A stretch of 64,000 bases of DNA. Origin: Anabaena catenula FACHB-362. GTDB lineage: Bacteria > Cyanobacteriota > Cyanobacteriia > Cyanobacteriales > Nostocaceae. Of the stretch, positions 1 through 8,444 are shown one piece after another; position 1 is the first letter of the stretch, and each line of letters starts with the position of its first letter. Below the pieces are notes generated by a model. The model had not been told where the DNA came from and ran no database searches. It was given only the letters and a program-made list of their open reading frames with translations. The stretch is from assembly GCF_014698735.1 (NCBI RefSeq), contig NZ_JACJTQ010000003.1:169417-233416 (forward strand). Reading direction: 5' to 3'. The position numbers and the translations under genes were made by a program.

Positions 1-1
1 T

Positions 2-1669
2 TTACAGCCGGAGGTTCCCTTAGTATTTTCTGCGGAAACAGTCGCACAGACAGAGCAAGAACAGCCATCATCGGCTCCCAATCCCACCAAAGATGTACAG
101 AGAGTAGCTCCCCGTTCTCCATTGCAAGAACAGCCCACCAAATTGCATAACTTGGAAACAGCCAACCAGCTGAAAAAGGGAGCAGTTCAGGGAGAAGCGG
201 GTTTTCTGCAAGTTTTACCAACCGATGATTCTTTGTCGGGTACGGGTTTGCAAACCTATCAAGTTGATATCGATTGGGGAGTGACAGATAACTTCCAAAT
301 AGGTTTTACAGGTGATATTTTTGATGATTATGCAAAATGCGAAACTAGAGGCAATTGCGGTGATTTGACAACCGTAAGTTATGGAACAAAGTTAAAATAT
401 CGATTAATCACCTCAGAACGTTTGGCTGTCGGTGTGATGGGTACGGCTCAGTTATTGAACTTAACTGCGAGTTCAGAGCTTTTTGACAATCCTTCACCAA
501 ACAGTTCGAGGGGAAACTTTTCTGTTACCAGACCAGTGGGAGCTTTGCAGTTTCCCGCTACTTATAACGTATCTCGAAATCTGCAACTGCATCTGACTCC
601 GGGAGTGGTTTTCTTCCCGGAAACAATTAGGGGAGCGAATTTTTTTGGGACGTTTTTCAACATTGGGACGGGATTTAGCTGGCAAACTTCAGAAAGGCTG
701 AATTTGTTTGGCAATATTCAAGCGCCTTTTGGTTCTGGAGGCAATACTTTTAATTCCAAAGACCGTTCTATCTCTCGGCAGTTACTGTGGACTCTAGGTG
801 TAGATTATGCTGTTAATCCCAGAATGGGAGCAGAGGTTTATGCAACTAACAGTTATGGGTCAACACCGACGACAGGCTTGCTGGCCTTTTTTCCTGATGG
901 TGATGAATTCCAGGTGGGGATTCGCTTCAAGCACGTGATTGATTTTGGACAAGGATACGCAGCTAATTTTGACAATCGCCCCCAAGCACCGCTTTCCTAC
1001 CGGGATCAGACGCTTCTGTTTGATGGTTTCACACTTGCCAGCGCTAACACTTTACCAACTGGGAAGTTTCAAGTTAGAGGAGGGCTGGGTACTCATGGTA
1101 GTGCCAGTTTTGCCCTGGCCTATGGCTTGACAAATGATGCACAGTTAGAACTTATGGTTGATCAATTTGGGGCAAGCGATCGCATTTCTGCTCAAGATGT
1201 ATCTGGTTCGGGTGTCAAAATTGGCGGTGCAATGAAACTACGGTTTTTGAATCAAGCACAAGGCGATTCCCTGTCTCTGGGTTTTAAACTTGCAGGCATC
1301 AGTGAGACGACTTTCAAAGGTCAATCTTTAACCGGCAGTTTGTATACAGAGTTGCCCATTAGTTATCAACTCAGTCCCCAAACTTCCATATCCATTAATC
1401 CCAAAGGTGGATTTTTTGGGAAAGTTTCCCGCATTGGCGTGGGTTTTGGGGTTAACCAGGCTCTTTCCGATAAATTGCAATTGATTGGAGAATATACGCC
1501 CATCTTGAGTGAAGGAAGAGATGTTTGGAGTACTGGCTTACGCTTTTTACCACAAGCAGGATTGGCATTTGACGTTTTTGCCAGTAACGCCATTGGACAA
1601 GGTGGTTTGGGAACGGTGACAGCCGAACCAGATACTAATTTTGGTGTCAGCATCAATTGGGGAATTTGA
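2..1669 (+). CDS. Outer-membrane beta-barrel-like protein, 5' end outside the window
   Basis: The frame is open from the first bases of the window, so the gene is cut at its 5' end and the TTG at 122 is not a credible start. The visible part begins with a Pro/Gln-rich linker and continues as a long series of alternating hydrophobic/polar strands rich in Gly, Asn and aromatic residues. It ends in NFGVSINWGI, with aromatic residues near the C-terminus as in many outer-membrane barrels. I infer a cyanobacterial outer-membrane or cell-surface protein and do not recognise a named family. A low-complexity repeat block begins just after the stop codon. Confidence 0.6.
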   Translation, partial: LQPEVPLVFSAETVAQTEQEQPSSAPNPTKDVQRVAPRSPLQEQPTKLHNLETANQLKKGAVQGEAGFLQVLPTDDSLSGTGLQTYQVDIDWGVTDNFQIGFTGDIFDDYAKCETRGNCGDLTTVSYGTKLKYRLITSERLAVGVMGTAQLLNLTASSELFDNPSPNSSRGNFSVTRPVGALQFPATYNVSRNLQLHLTPGVVFFPETIRGANFFGTFFNIGTGFSWQTSERLNLFGNIQAPFGSGGNTFNSKDRSISRQLLWTLGVDYAVNPRMGAEVYATNSYGSTPTTGLLAFFPDGDEFQVGIRFKHVIDFGQGYAANFDNRPQAPLSYRDQTLLFDGFTLASANTLPTGKFQVRGGLGTHGSASFALAYGLTNDAQLELMVDQFGASDRISAQDVSGSGVKIGGAMKLRFLNQAQGDSLSLGFKLAGISETTFKGQSLTGSLYTELPISYQLSPQTSISINPKGGFFGKVSRIGVGFGVNQALSDKLQLIGEYTPILSEGRDVWSTGLRFLPQAGLAFDVFASNAIGQGGLGTVTAEPDTNFGVSINWGI

Positions 1670-1682
1670 TGTCCCATCCTTT

Positions 1683-1795
1683 TTAGGGCAGGGGGCAGGG
1701 AGCAGGGAGCAGGGAGCAGGGAGCAGGGGGCAGGACTCAGCACTCAGCACTCAGGACTCAGCACTCAGGACTCAGCACTCAGGACTCAGGACTTT
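1683..1795. repeat. Low-complexity tandem repeat (AGGGAGC units, then ACTCAGG/ACTCAGC units)
   Basis: About five AGGGAGC-type heptamers are followed by alternating ACTCAGC and ACTCAGG units up to the 3' end of the next gene. The stop codon of the sucD-like gene (1786-1788) lies inside the last unit. This is one of several low-complexity families in the window. Confidence 0.85.
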
Positions 1796-2676
1796 GCTAT
1801 AGTCAACTTTTTCAGCAATTCAGGAATCTGAGCCGGACTTTCGGCAACTGGAATTTGTGCTGCTTGAAAAGCTGCTAATTTACTTTTGGTTGTCCCAAAA
1901 TTAGTATCGCGTCTCACAACAGTTGTTCCCGTTCCCATCTGTCGCCAATTCTTGGTTAGTGGTGCGTGTCTACCTGCTATGTAGGCAATTACTGGTTTAT
2001 CAATAGCTTCAGTTATGTACTGCGCTGCGGCTTCTTCACTTCTACCTCCTGGTTGACCGACTAAAACGATCGCTTCGGTGGTTTCATCTTCATCCAGAAT
2101 TTGCAGCCATTGGAGGAACGATGAACCAACTATCGCATCACTACCAATGCTGACACTAATCGATTGACCTAAACCAGCTTTGGTTAATTCCCAAGCTACT
2201 TCATAGGTAAGAGTACTGCTGCGACTTACAATCCCCACTCCTCCAGGGGTATAAAATTCACTTGGTTGCGTACCTAAGAGAATTTTGCCGGGGACGATAA
2301 TTCCCGGACTGTTGGGGCCTACCACTAAGATCTCACGAGTCTCAGTTTTGCGGAGTAGTTGCACCATATCTAAAGGTGGGACACCAGCGGAGATAATAAT
2401 TATCTGCACAATATTAGAAGCGATCGCTTCTAATGCTGCATCTAGCACTTGGTAAGGGTGTACACAAATAATTGTGGTGTCAATTGTCCCGAATTTGGCT
2501 GTCACCTCCTCTACTAAGTCAAAGACTGGGAGATCGTACATTTGCTGTCCCCCACATCCAGGATTGACACCAGCTACCAAATTAGTGCCATATGCTTTCA
2601 TTTGAGCAATATCAGTTGCTGATATAAATTCAGAGAACCCTTGGATTAAAACTTTGCTGTCTGGCGTTAAGTTCAT
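1786..2676 (-). CDS. sucD: Succinyl-CoA ligase alpha subunit-like protein, active-site His missing
   Basis: Full-length SucD homologue (296 aa). It has an N-terminal CoA-binding Rossmann domain, GPNSPG near residue 121, VSRSSTLTYE near 150 and a C-terminal ligase domain. The normal enzyme joins succinate and CoA through a phosphohistidine. The family motif MGHAGAI carries that His (His246 in E. coli), but here it reads MGTGTTV with Thr249 in the His position. The GEIGG motif, whose Glu208 contacts the phosphohistidine, is GQPGG. GPNCPG and SRSGTLTYE are also altered. The reading frame is intact, so this is not simple decay. The sucC-like gene lies upstream on the same strand with an STRR array between them. 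Family assignment is firm; normal ligase activity is doubtful. Confidence 0.85.
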   Translation of the reverse strand: MNLTPDSKVLIQGFSEFISATDIAQMKAYGTNLVAGVNPGCGGQQMYDLPVFDLVEEVTAKFGTIDTTIICVHPYQVLDAALEAIASNIVQIIIISAGVPPLDMVQLLRKTETREILVVGPNSPGIIVPGKILLGTQPSEFYTPGGVGIVSRSSTLTYEVAWELTKAGLGQSISVSIGSDAIVGSSFLQWLQILDEDETTEAIVLVGQPGGRSEEAAAQYITEAIDKPVIAYIAGRHAPLTKNWRQMGTGTTVVRRDTNFGTTKSKLAAFQAAQIPVAESPAQIPELLKKLTIAKS

Positions 2677-2682
2677 AAAATT

Positions 2683-3025
2683 TAGTCATTAGTCATTGGT
2701 CATTGGTGATTGGTCATTGGTCATTGGTGATTGGTCATTGGTCATTAGTCATTAGTCATTGGTGATTGGTGATTGGTGATTGGTGATTGGTGATTGGTGA
2801 TTGGTCATTGGTGATTGGTCATTGGTCATTGGTGATTGGTGATTGGTGATTGGTGATTGGTGATTGGTCATTGGTCATTGGTGATTGGTCATTGGTCATT
2901 GGTGATTGGTGATTGGTCATTGGTGATTGGTCATTGGTGATTGGTGATTGGTCATTGGTGATTGGTCATTGGTGATTGGTCATTGGTCATTGGTCATTGG
3001 TGATTGGTCATTGGTGATTGGTCAT
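2683..3025. repeat. STRR heptamer array, about 49 units
   Basis: A near-perfect run of 7-bp units in two versions, TCATTGG and TGATTGG, mixed irregularly over about 343 bp. It fills most of the gap between the sucC-like and sucD-like genes. Heptamer STRRs of this kind are known from heterocystous cyanobacteria. There is no spacer structure, so it is not a CRISPR. Confidence 0.95.
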
Positions 3026-3153
3026 ATCATGTTCGCTTAATTACTTATCCAAAAAAACTCTCCGCGTCACCGCGTCTCCCTATCTCCGCGTCGGCCTTAA
3101 TTATCAGTCTTTAACCGAACACGATATCATTGGTCATCAGAAACGAAAGCGTA

Positions 3154-4383
3154 CTATTTTCTGTGAGCAGGTAACTTGACTAGACGGACTGCTTGGGCCA
3201 CAGCTTCATCTAAATTTTCTACTAATATCAGAGTGTCACTCTGGGTTTTGAGTGCGGCTAAATATGTTCTGGCGCTATGGAAATCACTACCACCAAGACG
3301 GACAACCAAGCGTGGGATGTGTAACGGCTTACTTTTACTGCCATTGGCGCTTAATACCTGAGATTGGAGTTCCCTTGGGTCTAGTTGTAGGAAGTTGGCA
3401 ATGATTTCTGGCATTTGGGACACTTGAGGAATAGTACCCAGAAAGTTAATCAGAATCACTTGAATGCTTTTATCAGCAGCTAAAATTTTCAGCCCTGTTT
3501 CTAAGCGATCGCTAAAGGTCGTTGGTGAGGTATCAGTTAGAAAAGAATGTCGTAAATTTAAAGAAATTCCAGGTTTACCACCAGCATTGGCGACTGCATC
3601 TAAGGTTGTCAATACTGAACCAGTACCATTGCCTAAGATACCGATTTTACCGTGCATTTCTACGCTATCCCAGTCACCCAAAATACTGTTATTTTTATTT
3701 CTACTATTACGACTCAACATCTTGGCCGCCATTTGGGCTATTTCTGGATGACGGTTAATCGCCCGTTGGTTGACTCGGACTTTACCATTGAGCGCCATAA
3801 CTTGTCCAGATGCGCTGACTGCTAGAGGATTTATCTCTACCAAGTCTAGGTCTTTCTGCACAAATAACTGGTACATTTTTTCGACAATGTCGCTGATTGA
3901 CTGCATTAGCGACCCCTGCAAGCCCATTTTTAACCCCAATCTTCGGGCATAAAATGGCGAGAATTCTTGTTCTACAACCACATATTGCATTTTATCCCCT
4001 GGGGATTCCCAATCGATATCCGGTTCTTTGCAACCTAAAAGCACTGGACGACAGAGGGCTGTGTCTAAAACAACGGCAAGATAAAATTCTTCTTTGGCAT
4101 CATACTTTGATTCTGCCAGTAAAACTTCTGGCAATTCTCCCCAAATTGGTAAATTAAAGATATTTTGGGCAGCTGCGATCGCATCAATTGTGGTTTCTAC
4201 AATCCTCACTCCACCTGCTTTGACCCTTTCATCTGCGTGTACTTGCGATTTTAGTACAATCGGATAGCGAATTTTTAAGCGTTTTAAATCTGTAGGATGG
4301 TCAATTCGTTGGGATGGTAATACAGGAATGCCCATCTTTCCAAACCATTCTTTAACTTGGTATTCCAATAAATCCATTGACAC
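3154..4383 (-). CDS. sucC: Succinyl-CoA ligase beta subunit-like protein with altered ATP-grasp residues
   Basis: Full-length SucC homologue (409 aa) with an N-terminal ATP-grasp domain (LLEYQVKEWF, KSQVHA near 46, DLVEINPL near 180) and a C-terminal CoA-ligase domain. Several family signatures are changed. AGGRGKAGG reads ADERVKAGG near residue 50. The LDGK motif, whose Asp binds Mg in E. coli (Asp213), reads LNGK at 198-201. The glycine-rich LDVGGGA loop reads LNLRHSF near 275-281. The Glu of EINPL is kept. With the His-less alpha-like subunit downstream, this suggests a retained pair that no longer catalyses the usual reaction. Another complete sucCD elsewhere in the genome cannot be excluded. 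Confidence 0.85.
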   Translation of the reverse strand: MSMDLLEYQVKEWFGKMGIPVLPSQRIDHPTDLKRLKIRYPIVLKSQVHADERVKAGGVRIVETTIDAIAAAQNIFNLPIWGELPEVLLAESKYDAKEEFYLAVVLDTALCRPVLLGCKEPDIDWESPGDKMQYVVVEQEFSPFYARRLGLKMGLQGSLMQSISDIVEKMYQLFVQKDLDLVEINPLAVSASGQVMALNGKVRVNQRAINRHPEIAQMAAKMLSRNSRNKNNSILGDWDSVEMHGKIGILGNGTGSVLTTLDAVANAGGKPGISLNLRHSFLTDTSPTTFSDRLETGLKILAADKSIQVILINFLGTIPQVSQMPEIIANFLQLDPRELQSQVLSANGSKSKPLHIPRLVVRLGGSDFHSARTYLAALKTQSDTLILVENLDEAVAQAVRLVKLPAHRK

Positions 4384-5207
4384 ACACCTTGTATTAACAA
4401 TTCCAAAGTAGGTATCTGGTGCTGTCTTATATGTTATACAGCACCTAGATTACATAAACACACTTTGGTTGACTAGAAAAACTTATTTAGCACCAATCAA
4501 TTTTATCGAATTCGGCAGAAGTGGTAAATTCATTTCCCAGAGCAATGACTTCTACTATTTGGTTGATTAGACTTGATCTACCTCCTGCTGTCAACTTGCC
4601 CGTCTCTAAAATTACTGAACTATTCTTGTATATTTTTCCTTAGATAATTTATACTCGCATTTGGATTGTTTAATTTATCATCTAGCGGTATAAAAAACTA
4701 GAAGGATAAAGAATCACTCCTCTGGTGCTTTCTGGTAACATATTGAACTTTGTGTTAAAAAGTTGTTCTATGAGATGTGAAACTGGGGATGGTGGGACTA
4801 TGCATCTGTATGTAACAAACGCAAGTACTTTATCTGATCTGGTCAAAGGATTTTGGATTTTAGATTGGGGATTTGGGATTGACCCCGACCACTTTTGTTA
4901 CTGGGCTTGGGGATTTTGGATTTTATGAAATCTAAAATAGCAGGGTCAAAGATAATAAAAACTTTGAAGAAGGAGTCAGGAGTCAGTAGCCAGGAGTCAG
5001 AATCAATCAGTCGGGGATTGGGTACCCACAACTGAATTGTTGCACCACCAAATCTACGATTTGGTGGGGGTCTTAAACCCGGTTATTCATCCGCCACTCG
5101 CATAGAATTAATTCTGTTAGCGGTAGCGGGGCGTTGAGCAGCCTTCTGAATTCTGACTTCTGAATTCTGTTCGATAAAACTATATAGAAAATTAGCCGTA
5201 CCGCTCT
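4384..5207. other. 824-bp intergenic region
   Basis: No convincing gene. Features seen: a possible minus-strand coding remnant (4487-4639), repeats of the TTTTGGATTTTAGATTGGG type around 4850-4935, AGGAGTCAG units near 4973-5000, and a short dyad around 5042-5067 (CACCAAATC/GATTTGGTG). The 67-codon plus-strand frame at 4725-4928 is partly made of the repeats and has no clear ribosome site. Confidence 0.5.
4487..4639 (-). pseudogene. Possible coding remnant of about 50 codons
   Basis: The minus strand has an open stretch that reads like protein, including LTAGGRSSLINQIVEVIALG and ending EFDKIDWC before a stop. A stop lies just upstream and there is no start codon, so this could be the tail of a lost gene. 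I do not recognise the family, and chance is not excluded. Confidence 0.25.
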
Positions 5208-7280
5208 ATGAAAATAGCATTCCTACAAGAAGATATACAGCTTTTAGCAAGTATTTTGCAGGAACAATTACTACTAGAAGTTCCATCTGGCAAGGCTTTC
5301 CAGGTTAGATGCGCTGTCCAAAATGACGAATTGATGGTTTTGACTCAACATCCTCCAGGTGTGACAGTTGATACCCAAAAAATATTTGCGGTACTAGAGG
5401 AAGCATTCCAGTGGCAATCCCAATACCACGGTCAAAGGGTACAGTTTTATGTCAGGGTTTCTGGAGAAAAGCTACCCTATGCCAAACAATCCCTCACGGT
5501 GAAGGCTAAGGAGATACAGTCAAGTGAGGAGATGAAGAGAACAGAAGAAAGCGATACTCTCAAACCGAGTGCTGAAGCCAATATCCTCATTTTTCCACCT
5601 CCGGATTCTCCCAAAACCGCATCTCTGGGAACGGACGACTACATCTCCAAGAATCCCTTTTCTTTAACCACGGACGACTATATCTCCGAGACTTCATTTT
5701 CCTCCATTAAGGATGACCACATCTCCGAGAATCCCTTTTCTTTAACCACGGACGACCACATCTCCGAGACTTCATTTTCCTCCATTAAGGATGACCACAT
5801 CTCCGAGAATCCCTTTTCTTTAACCACGGACGACTATATCTCCGAGAATTCATTTTCCTCAATTAAGGACGACTATATCTCCGAGAATTCATTTTCCTCA
5901 ATTAAGAACGACTATATCTCCGAGAATTCATTTTCCGAGACTCCAATTATTGATGAGAATTATTTGGAGGACCAAGATAAGTTTGACCCCTTTGCAGGTG
6001 GGCAAAATTTATCAAAGAGCAAAAAGTTATCACTTCCACCTTTACCTATTCTCTTAGGTGCTGTATTGGGTGTGGCTGTCATCTGCGGTGGTGGTGCTTT
6101 CTTTCTGACTCGCTCTTGTGTGATTGGTGGATGTCCAGAATTACAAATTGCCAAACAATTCCAAAGCGAGTCTCAGCAACTAATGCGGCAAGCTAAGTCA
6201 GAAAAACAATTGTTAGCAGTGCAACAACAACTAGAAACCACTATCTCTAGTCTAAAAGTAATTCCTCAATGGTCTCCTCGCTACCAGCAAGCTCAGGAAC
6301 TGGCTTCAAGTTTTTCTGAACAGTCAGGAAAAATTAGTTTGGTGGTAAAAGCTTTACAGGCAGCAGCTGCGGCAGAGCAAAAAACTAAAACTCCTGCCAA
6401 TAGCCTCGAAGAATTACGCACTCGACAAAGTTTATGGCGGCAAGCGATCGCTCCACTAGAGTCTATCAAATTTGGTCAAGAACTCTACGGGCTGGTGCAG
6501 GGAAATTTGCCCAGTTATCAACGCAATTTACAATCTTTAAATCAGCAGTTGCTCAAAGAAGAAACATGGCTGAAAAAACTAGCCACAACAAAAGTTTTAG
6601 CTGATGCCAATATCCAGCGCGAAGCTACTGCTAAATCCGGGAATGACTGGCAAAAGTTGAAGTCGGCTTGGCTGAAGGTGGTTAATACTTTAAAAAGTAT
6701 TCCCCAGGGTAGTACAGGATACCAAGAAGCACAAAACTTGCTCACAGATTATCAACAGAAATTCAACTTTGCAAGCGATCGCGCCACAAAAGAAACTGAT
6801 GCCTCTACAATCTACCAACGAGCTTTAAACATAGCTAATCAAGCTAAAGTCCAAGGACAAAAAAATCAATGGCAGGAATCTGTAGATTCTTGGAAGGAAG
6901 CTTTGGATATGGCTAACAAGATTCCCCAAGATAGCTTTTATTACAATCAAGCACAATCCCTCATTCCACCCTATAGGACTGCGCTGGCACAGGCAGAAGA
7001 AAAATTCCAACTCTATGGTAATTTGACAAAAACTCGCGCTGATCTCAACACCACTTGCGTTAATGGAATACGGTTTTGCGTTTTTAACATCGAAAACAAA
7101 GGCATTATCGTCCGCTTAACCCCGGAATATGACAAACAACTAGAAAGTGACAACCCTAATATCCAAAGTCACTTCCAAGCCTTGCGAGACGCTCTAGGAG
7201 TAGTTGGTGAAAATGCCCAATTACCTCTATTCATCTACAATTCCCAAGGACAAGAAAGGTATATGAAGATGCCGCAATAG
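5208..7280 (+). CDS. Large single-span membrane protein with repeated linker and coiled-coil region
   Basis: Unknown protein of 690 aa. Residues 1-105 form a compact domain (MKIAFLQEDIQLLASILQEQ) of unknown function. Residues about 143-246 are eight copies of a 13-residue unit of the type DDYISENPFSLTT / DDHISETSFSSIK. A transmembrane helix follows near 275-305 (LPILLGAVLGVAVICGGGAFF). The rest is rich in Gln, Ala and Lys and probably helical or coiled-coil, with three similar segments containing IPQ(W/G/D)S..Y..AQ (around 350, 505 and 580). The repeated acidic linker probably tethers the N-terminal domain in the cytoplasm. Low-complexity DNA starts right after the stop codon. No function can be assigned. 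Confidence 0.8.
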   Translation: MKIAFLQEDIQLLASILQEQLLLEVPSGKAFQVRCAVQNDELMVLTQHPPGVTVDTQKIFAVLEEAFQWQSQYHGQRVQFYVRVSGEKLPYAKQSLTVKAKEIQSSEEMKRTEESDTLKPSAEANILIFPPPDSPKTASLGTDDYISKNPFSLTTDDYISETSFSSIKDDHISENPFSLTTDDHISETSFSSIKDDHISENPFSLTTDDYISENSFSSIKDDYISENSFSSIKNDYISENSFSETPIIDENYLEDQDKFDPFAGGQNLSKSKKLSLPPLPILLGAVLGVAVICGGGAFFLTRSCVIGGCPELQIAKQFQSESQQLMRQAKSEKQLLAVQQQLETTISSLKVIPQWSPRYQQAQELASSFSEQSGKISLVVKALQAAAAAEQKTKTPANSLEELRTRQSLWRQAIAPLESIKFGQELYGLVQGNLPSYQRNLQSLNQQLLKEETWLKKLATTKVLADANIQREATAKSGNDWQKLKSAWLKVVNTLKSIPQGSTGYQEAQNLLTDYQQKFNFASDRATKETDASTIYQRALNIANQAKVQGQKNQWQESVDSWKEALDMANKIPQDSFYYNQAQSLIPPYRTALAQAEEKFQLYGNLTKTRADLNTTCVNGIRFCVFNIENKGIIVRLTPEYDKQLESDNPNIQSHFQALRDALGVVGENAQLPLFIYNSQGQERYMKMPQ
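5634..5945 (+). repeat. 39-bp tandem repeats within the coding sequence, 8 copies
   Basis: Eight 39-bp units encode the 13-residue repeats of the surrounding gene. Two unit types alternate (NPFSLTT and SFSSIK endings) with long stretches of identical DNA, and the last three copies are nearly the same. All units keep the reading frame. Confidence 0.9.
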
Positions 7281-7465
7281 GGTGCAGGGTGCAGGGGGCA
7301 GGGTGCAGGGGGCAGGGTGCAGGGGGCAGGGGGCAGGGTGCAGGTAGAAAAAGGGTTTTACTCTACTGAATTTCTGATCAAATCAAACAAACTCACCGCG
7401 TCTCCGCGTCTCCCCATCTCCCCATCTCCCCATCTGGAGCGTCACCCCATCTGGAGCGTCCCTAC
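7281..7465. repeat. Low-complexity repeats (GGTGCAGGGGGCA; CCCCATCT units)
   Basis: G-rich units of the type AGGGTGCAGGGGGC run from the preceding stop codon to about 7345. CCGCGTCTCCCCATCTCC-type units and two CATCTGGAGCGTC units follow near 7397-7460. The CCGCGTCTCC family recurs near 3061, 18160-18240 and, inverted, 63260-63345. Confidence 0.8.
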
Positions 7466-7471
7466 ATCTCT

Positions 7472-8368
7472 CTATAAACCCAAATGATTTTGTAGTGCTT
7501 GGCGCATTTCGCTCACAGGTACTTTTTCCTGTTGCAACCAAATTTTTAAGGCTGCTGCACCTTGTTGGACTAGCATTTCTAAACCATCAATGGGAATTGC
7601 TTTTTGTTTTTCTGCTAGTTGGAGAAACCGAGTCGGTTTAGGAATATAAATCAAATCATAAGCAATAACATTGGGTGATAAATACTCCATTTCATCTACA
7701 CTTAAAGGCGAATTTTCTATATGGGGATGCATCCCTACAGGAGTTGTATTTACTAGCAAGTTAGCTTGGGGAATTAGCTTTGGTAATTCTTCCCAATAAT
7801 GCACTTGAAATTTATCTGCAAAGATTGAATTCTGCCAACTTTGCCGAAATTGTGATAACTTCTGCAAATTTCGCCCCACCACATGAATTTCTGCCAAACC
7901 TAGCTGAATACAACCTGCAACAACTGCTCTCGCTGCACCACCATTACCTACAATAACTGCGGTTTTCTGACTCCAATCTTGGTGATACGTTGTTTGTAAA
8001 GGGGCAATAAATCCTTCTACATCTGTGTTTGTTCCCACCCACCCGTTTCCTTGACGAGTCACGGTATTGACTGCACCGATAGCTTGAGCGATGGGTGAAA
8101 TTTCTGATAAAAAAGGTAATATCGCCTGTTTGTGGGGAATTGTGACACTAAAACCGACAACACCAATCGCTGCAAAACCTGCCATAGCAGTTTCTAAATT
8201 TTCTGGTGCTATGGGAAAAGGCAAATACACATAATCTAATCCCAATTTAGCCAATGCTGCATTGTGCATGACTGGAGAAAGGGAATGTTCTACAGGATGT
8301 CCAATTACTCCTAACAGTTTTGTTTTACCTGTAATATTTAGACAATAATTATGATCTTGGTTTTCCAT
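7472..8368 (-). CDS. aroE: Shikimate dehydrogenase
   Basis: AroE reduces 3-dehydroshikimate to shikimate with NADPH in aromatic amino acid synthesis (cytoplasm). The protein (298 aa, normal length) has the substrate motif GHPVEHSLSPVMHN near 23, the TIPHK motif with the catalytic Lys near 98, NTDVEGF with the catalytic Asp near 120, and the Rossmann motif GNGGAARAV near 142. The C-terminal LEMLVQQGA is also typical. The gene is divergent from the following hydrolase with about 75 bp between them. Confidence 0.95.
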   Translation of the reverse strand: MENQDHNYCLNITGKTKLLGVIGHPVEHSLSPVMHNAALAKLGLDYVYLPFPIAPENLETAMAGFAAIGVVGFSVTIPHKQAILPFLSEISPIAQAIGAVNTVTRQGNGWVGTNTDVEGFIAPLQTTYHQDWSQKTAVIVGNGGAARAVVAGCIQLGLAEIHVVGRNLQKLSQFRQSWQNSIFADKFQVHYWEELPKLIPQANLLVNTTPVGMHPHIENSPLSVDEMEYLSPNVIAYDLIYIPKPTRFLQLAEKQKAIPIDGLEMLVQQGAAALKIWLQQEKVPVSEMRQALQNHLGL

Positions 8369-8444
8369 GATTTAGTATTTTCCTAAATTATTAATTTCAC
8401 TGCTATCGTAAGAATATTAACAACTATTAACATTTCTTCGTAAT

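Noticed and set aside
2683..3025. Possible CRISPR array
   Set aside because: Units are contiguous heptamers without spacers; this is an STRR.
4725..4928. 67-codon plus-strand frame
   Set aside because: Its 3' half is repeat sequence (GFWILDWGFGI) and there is no start signal.
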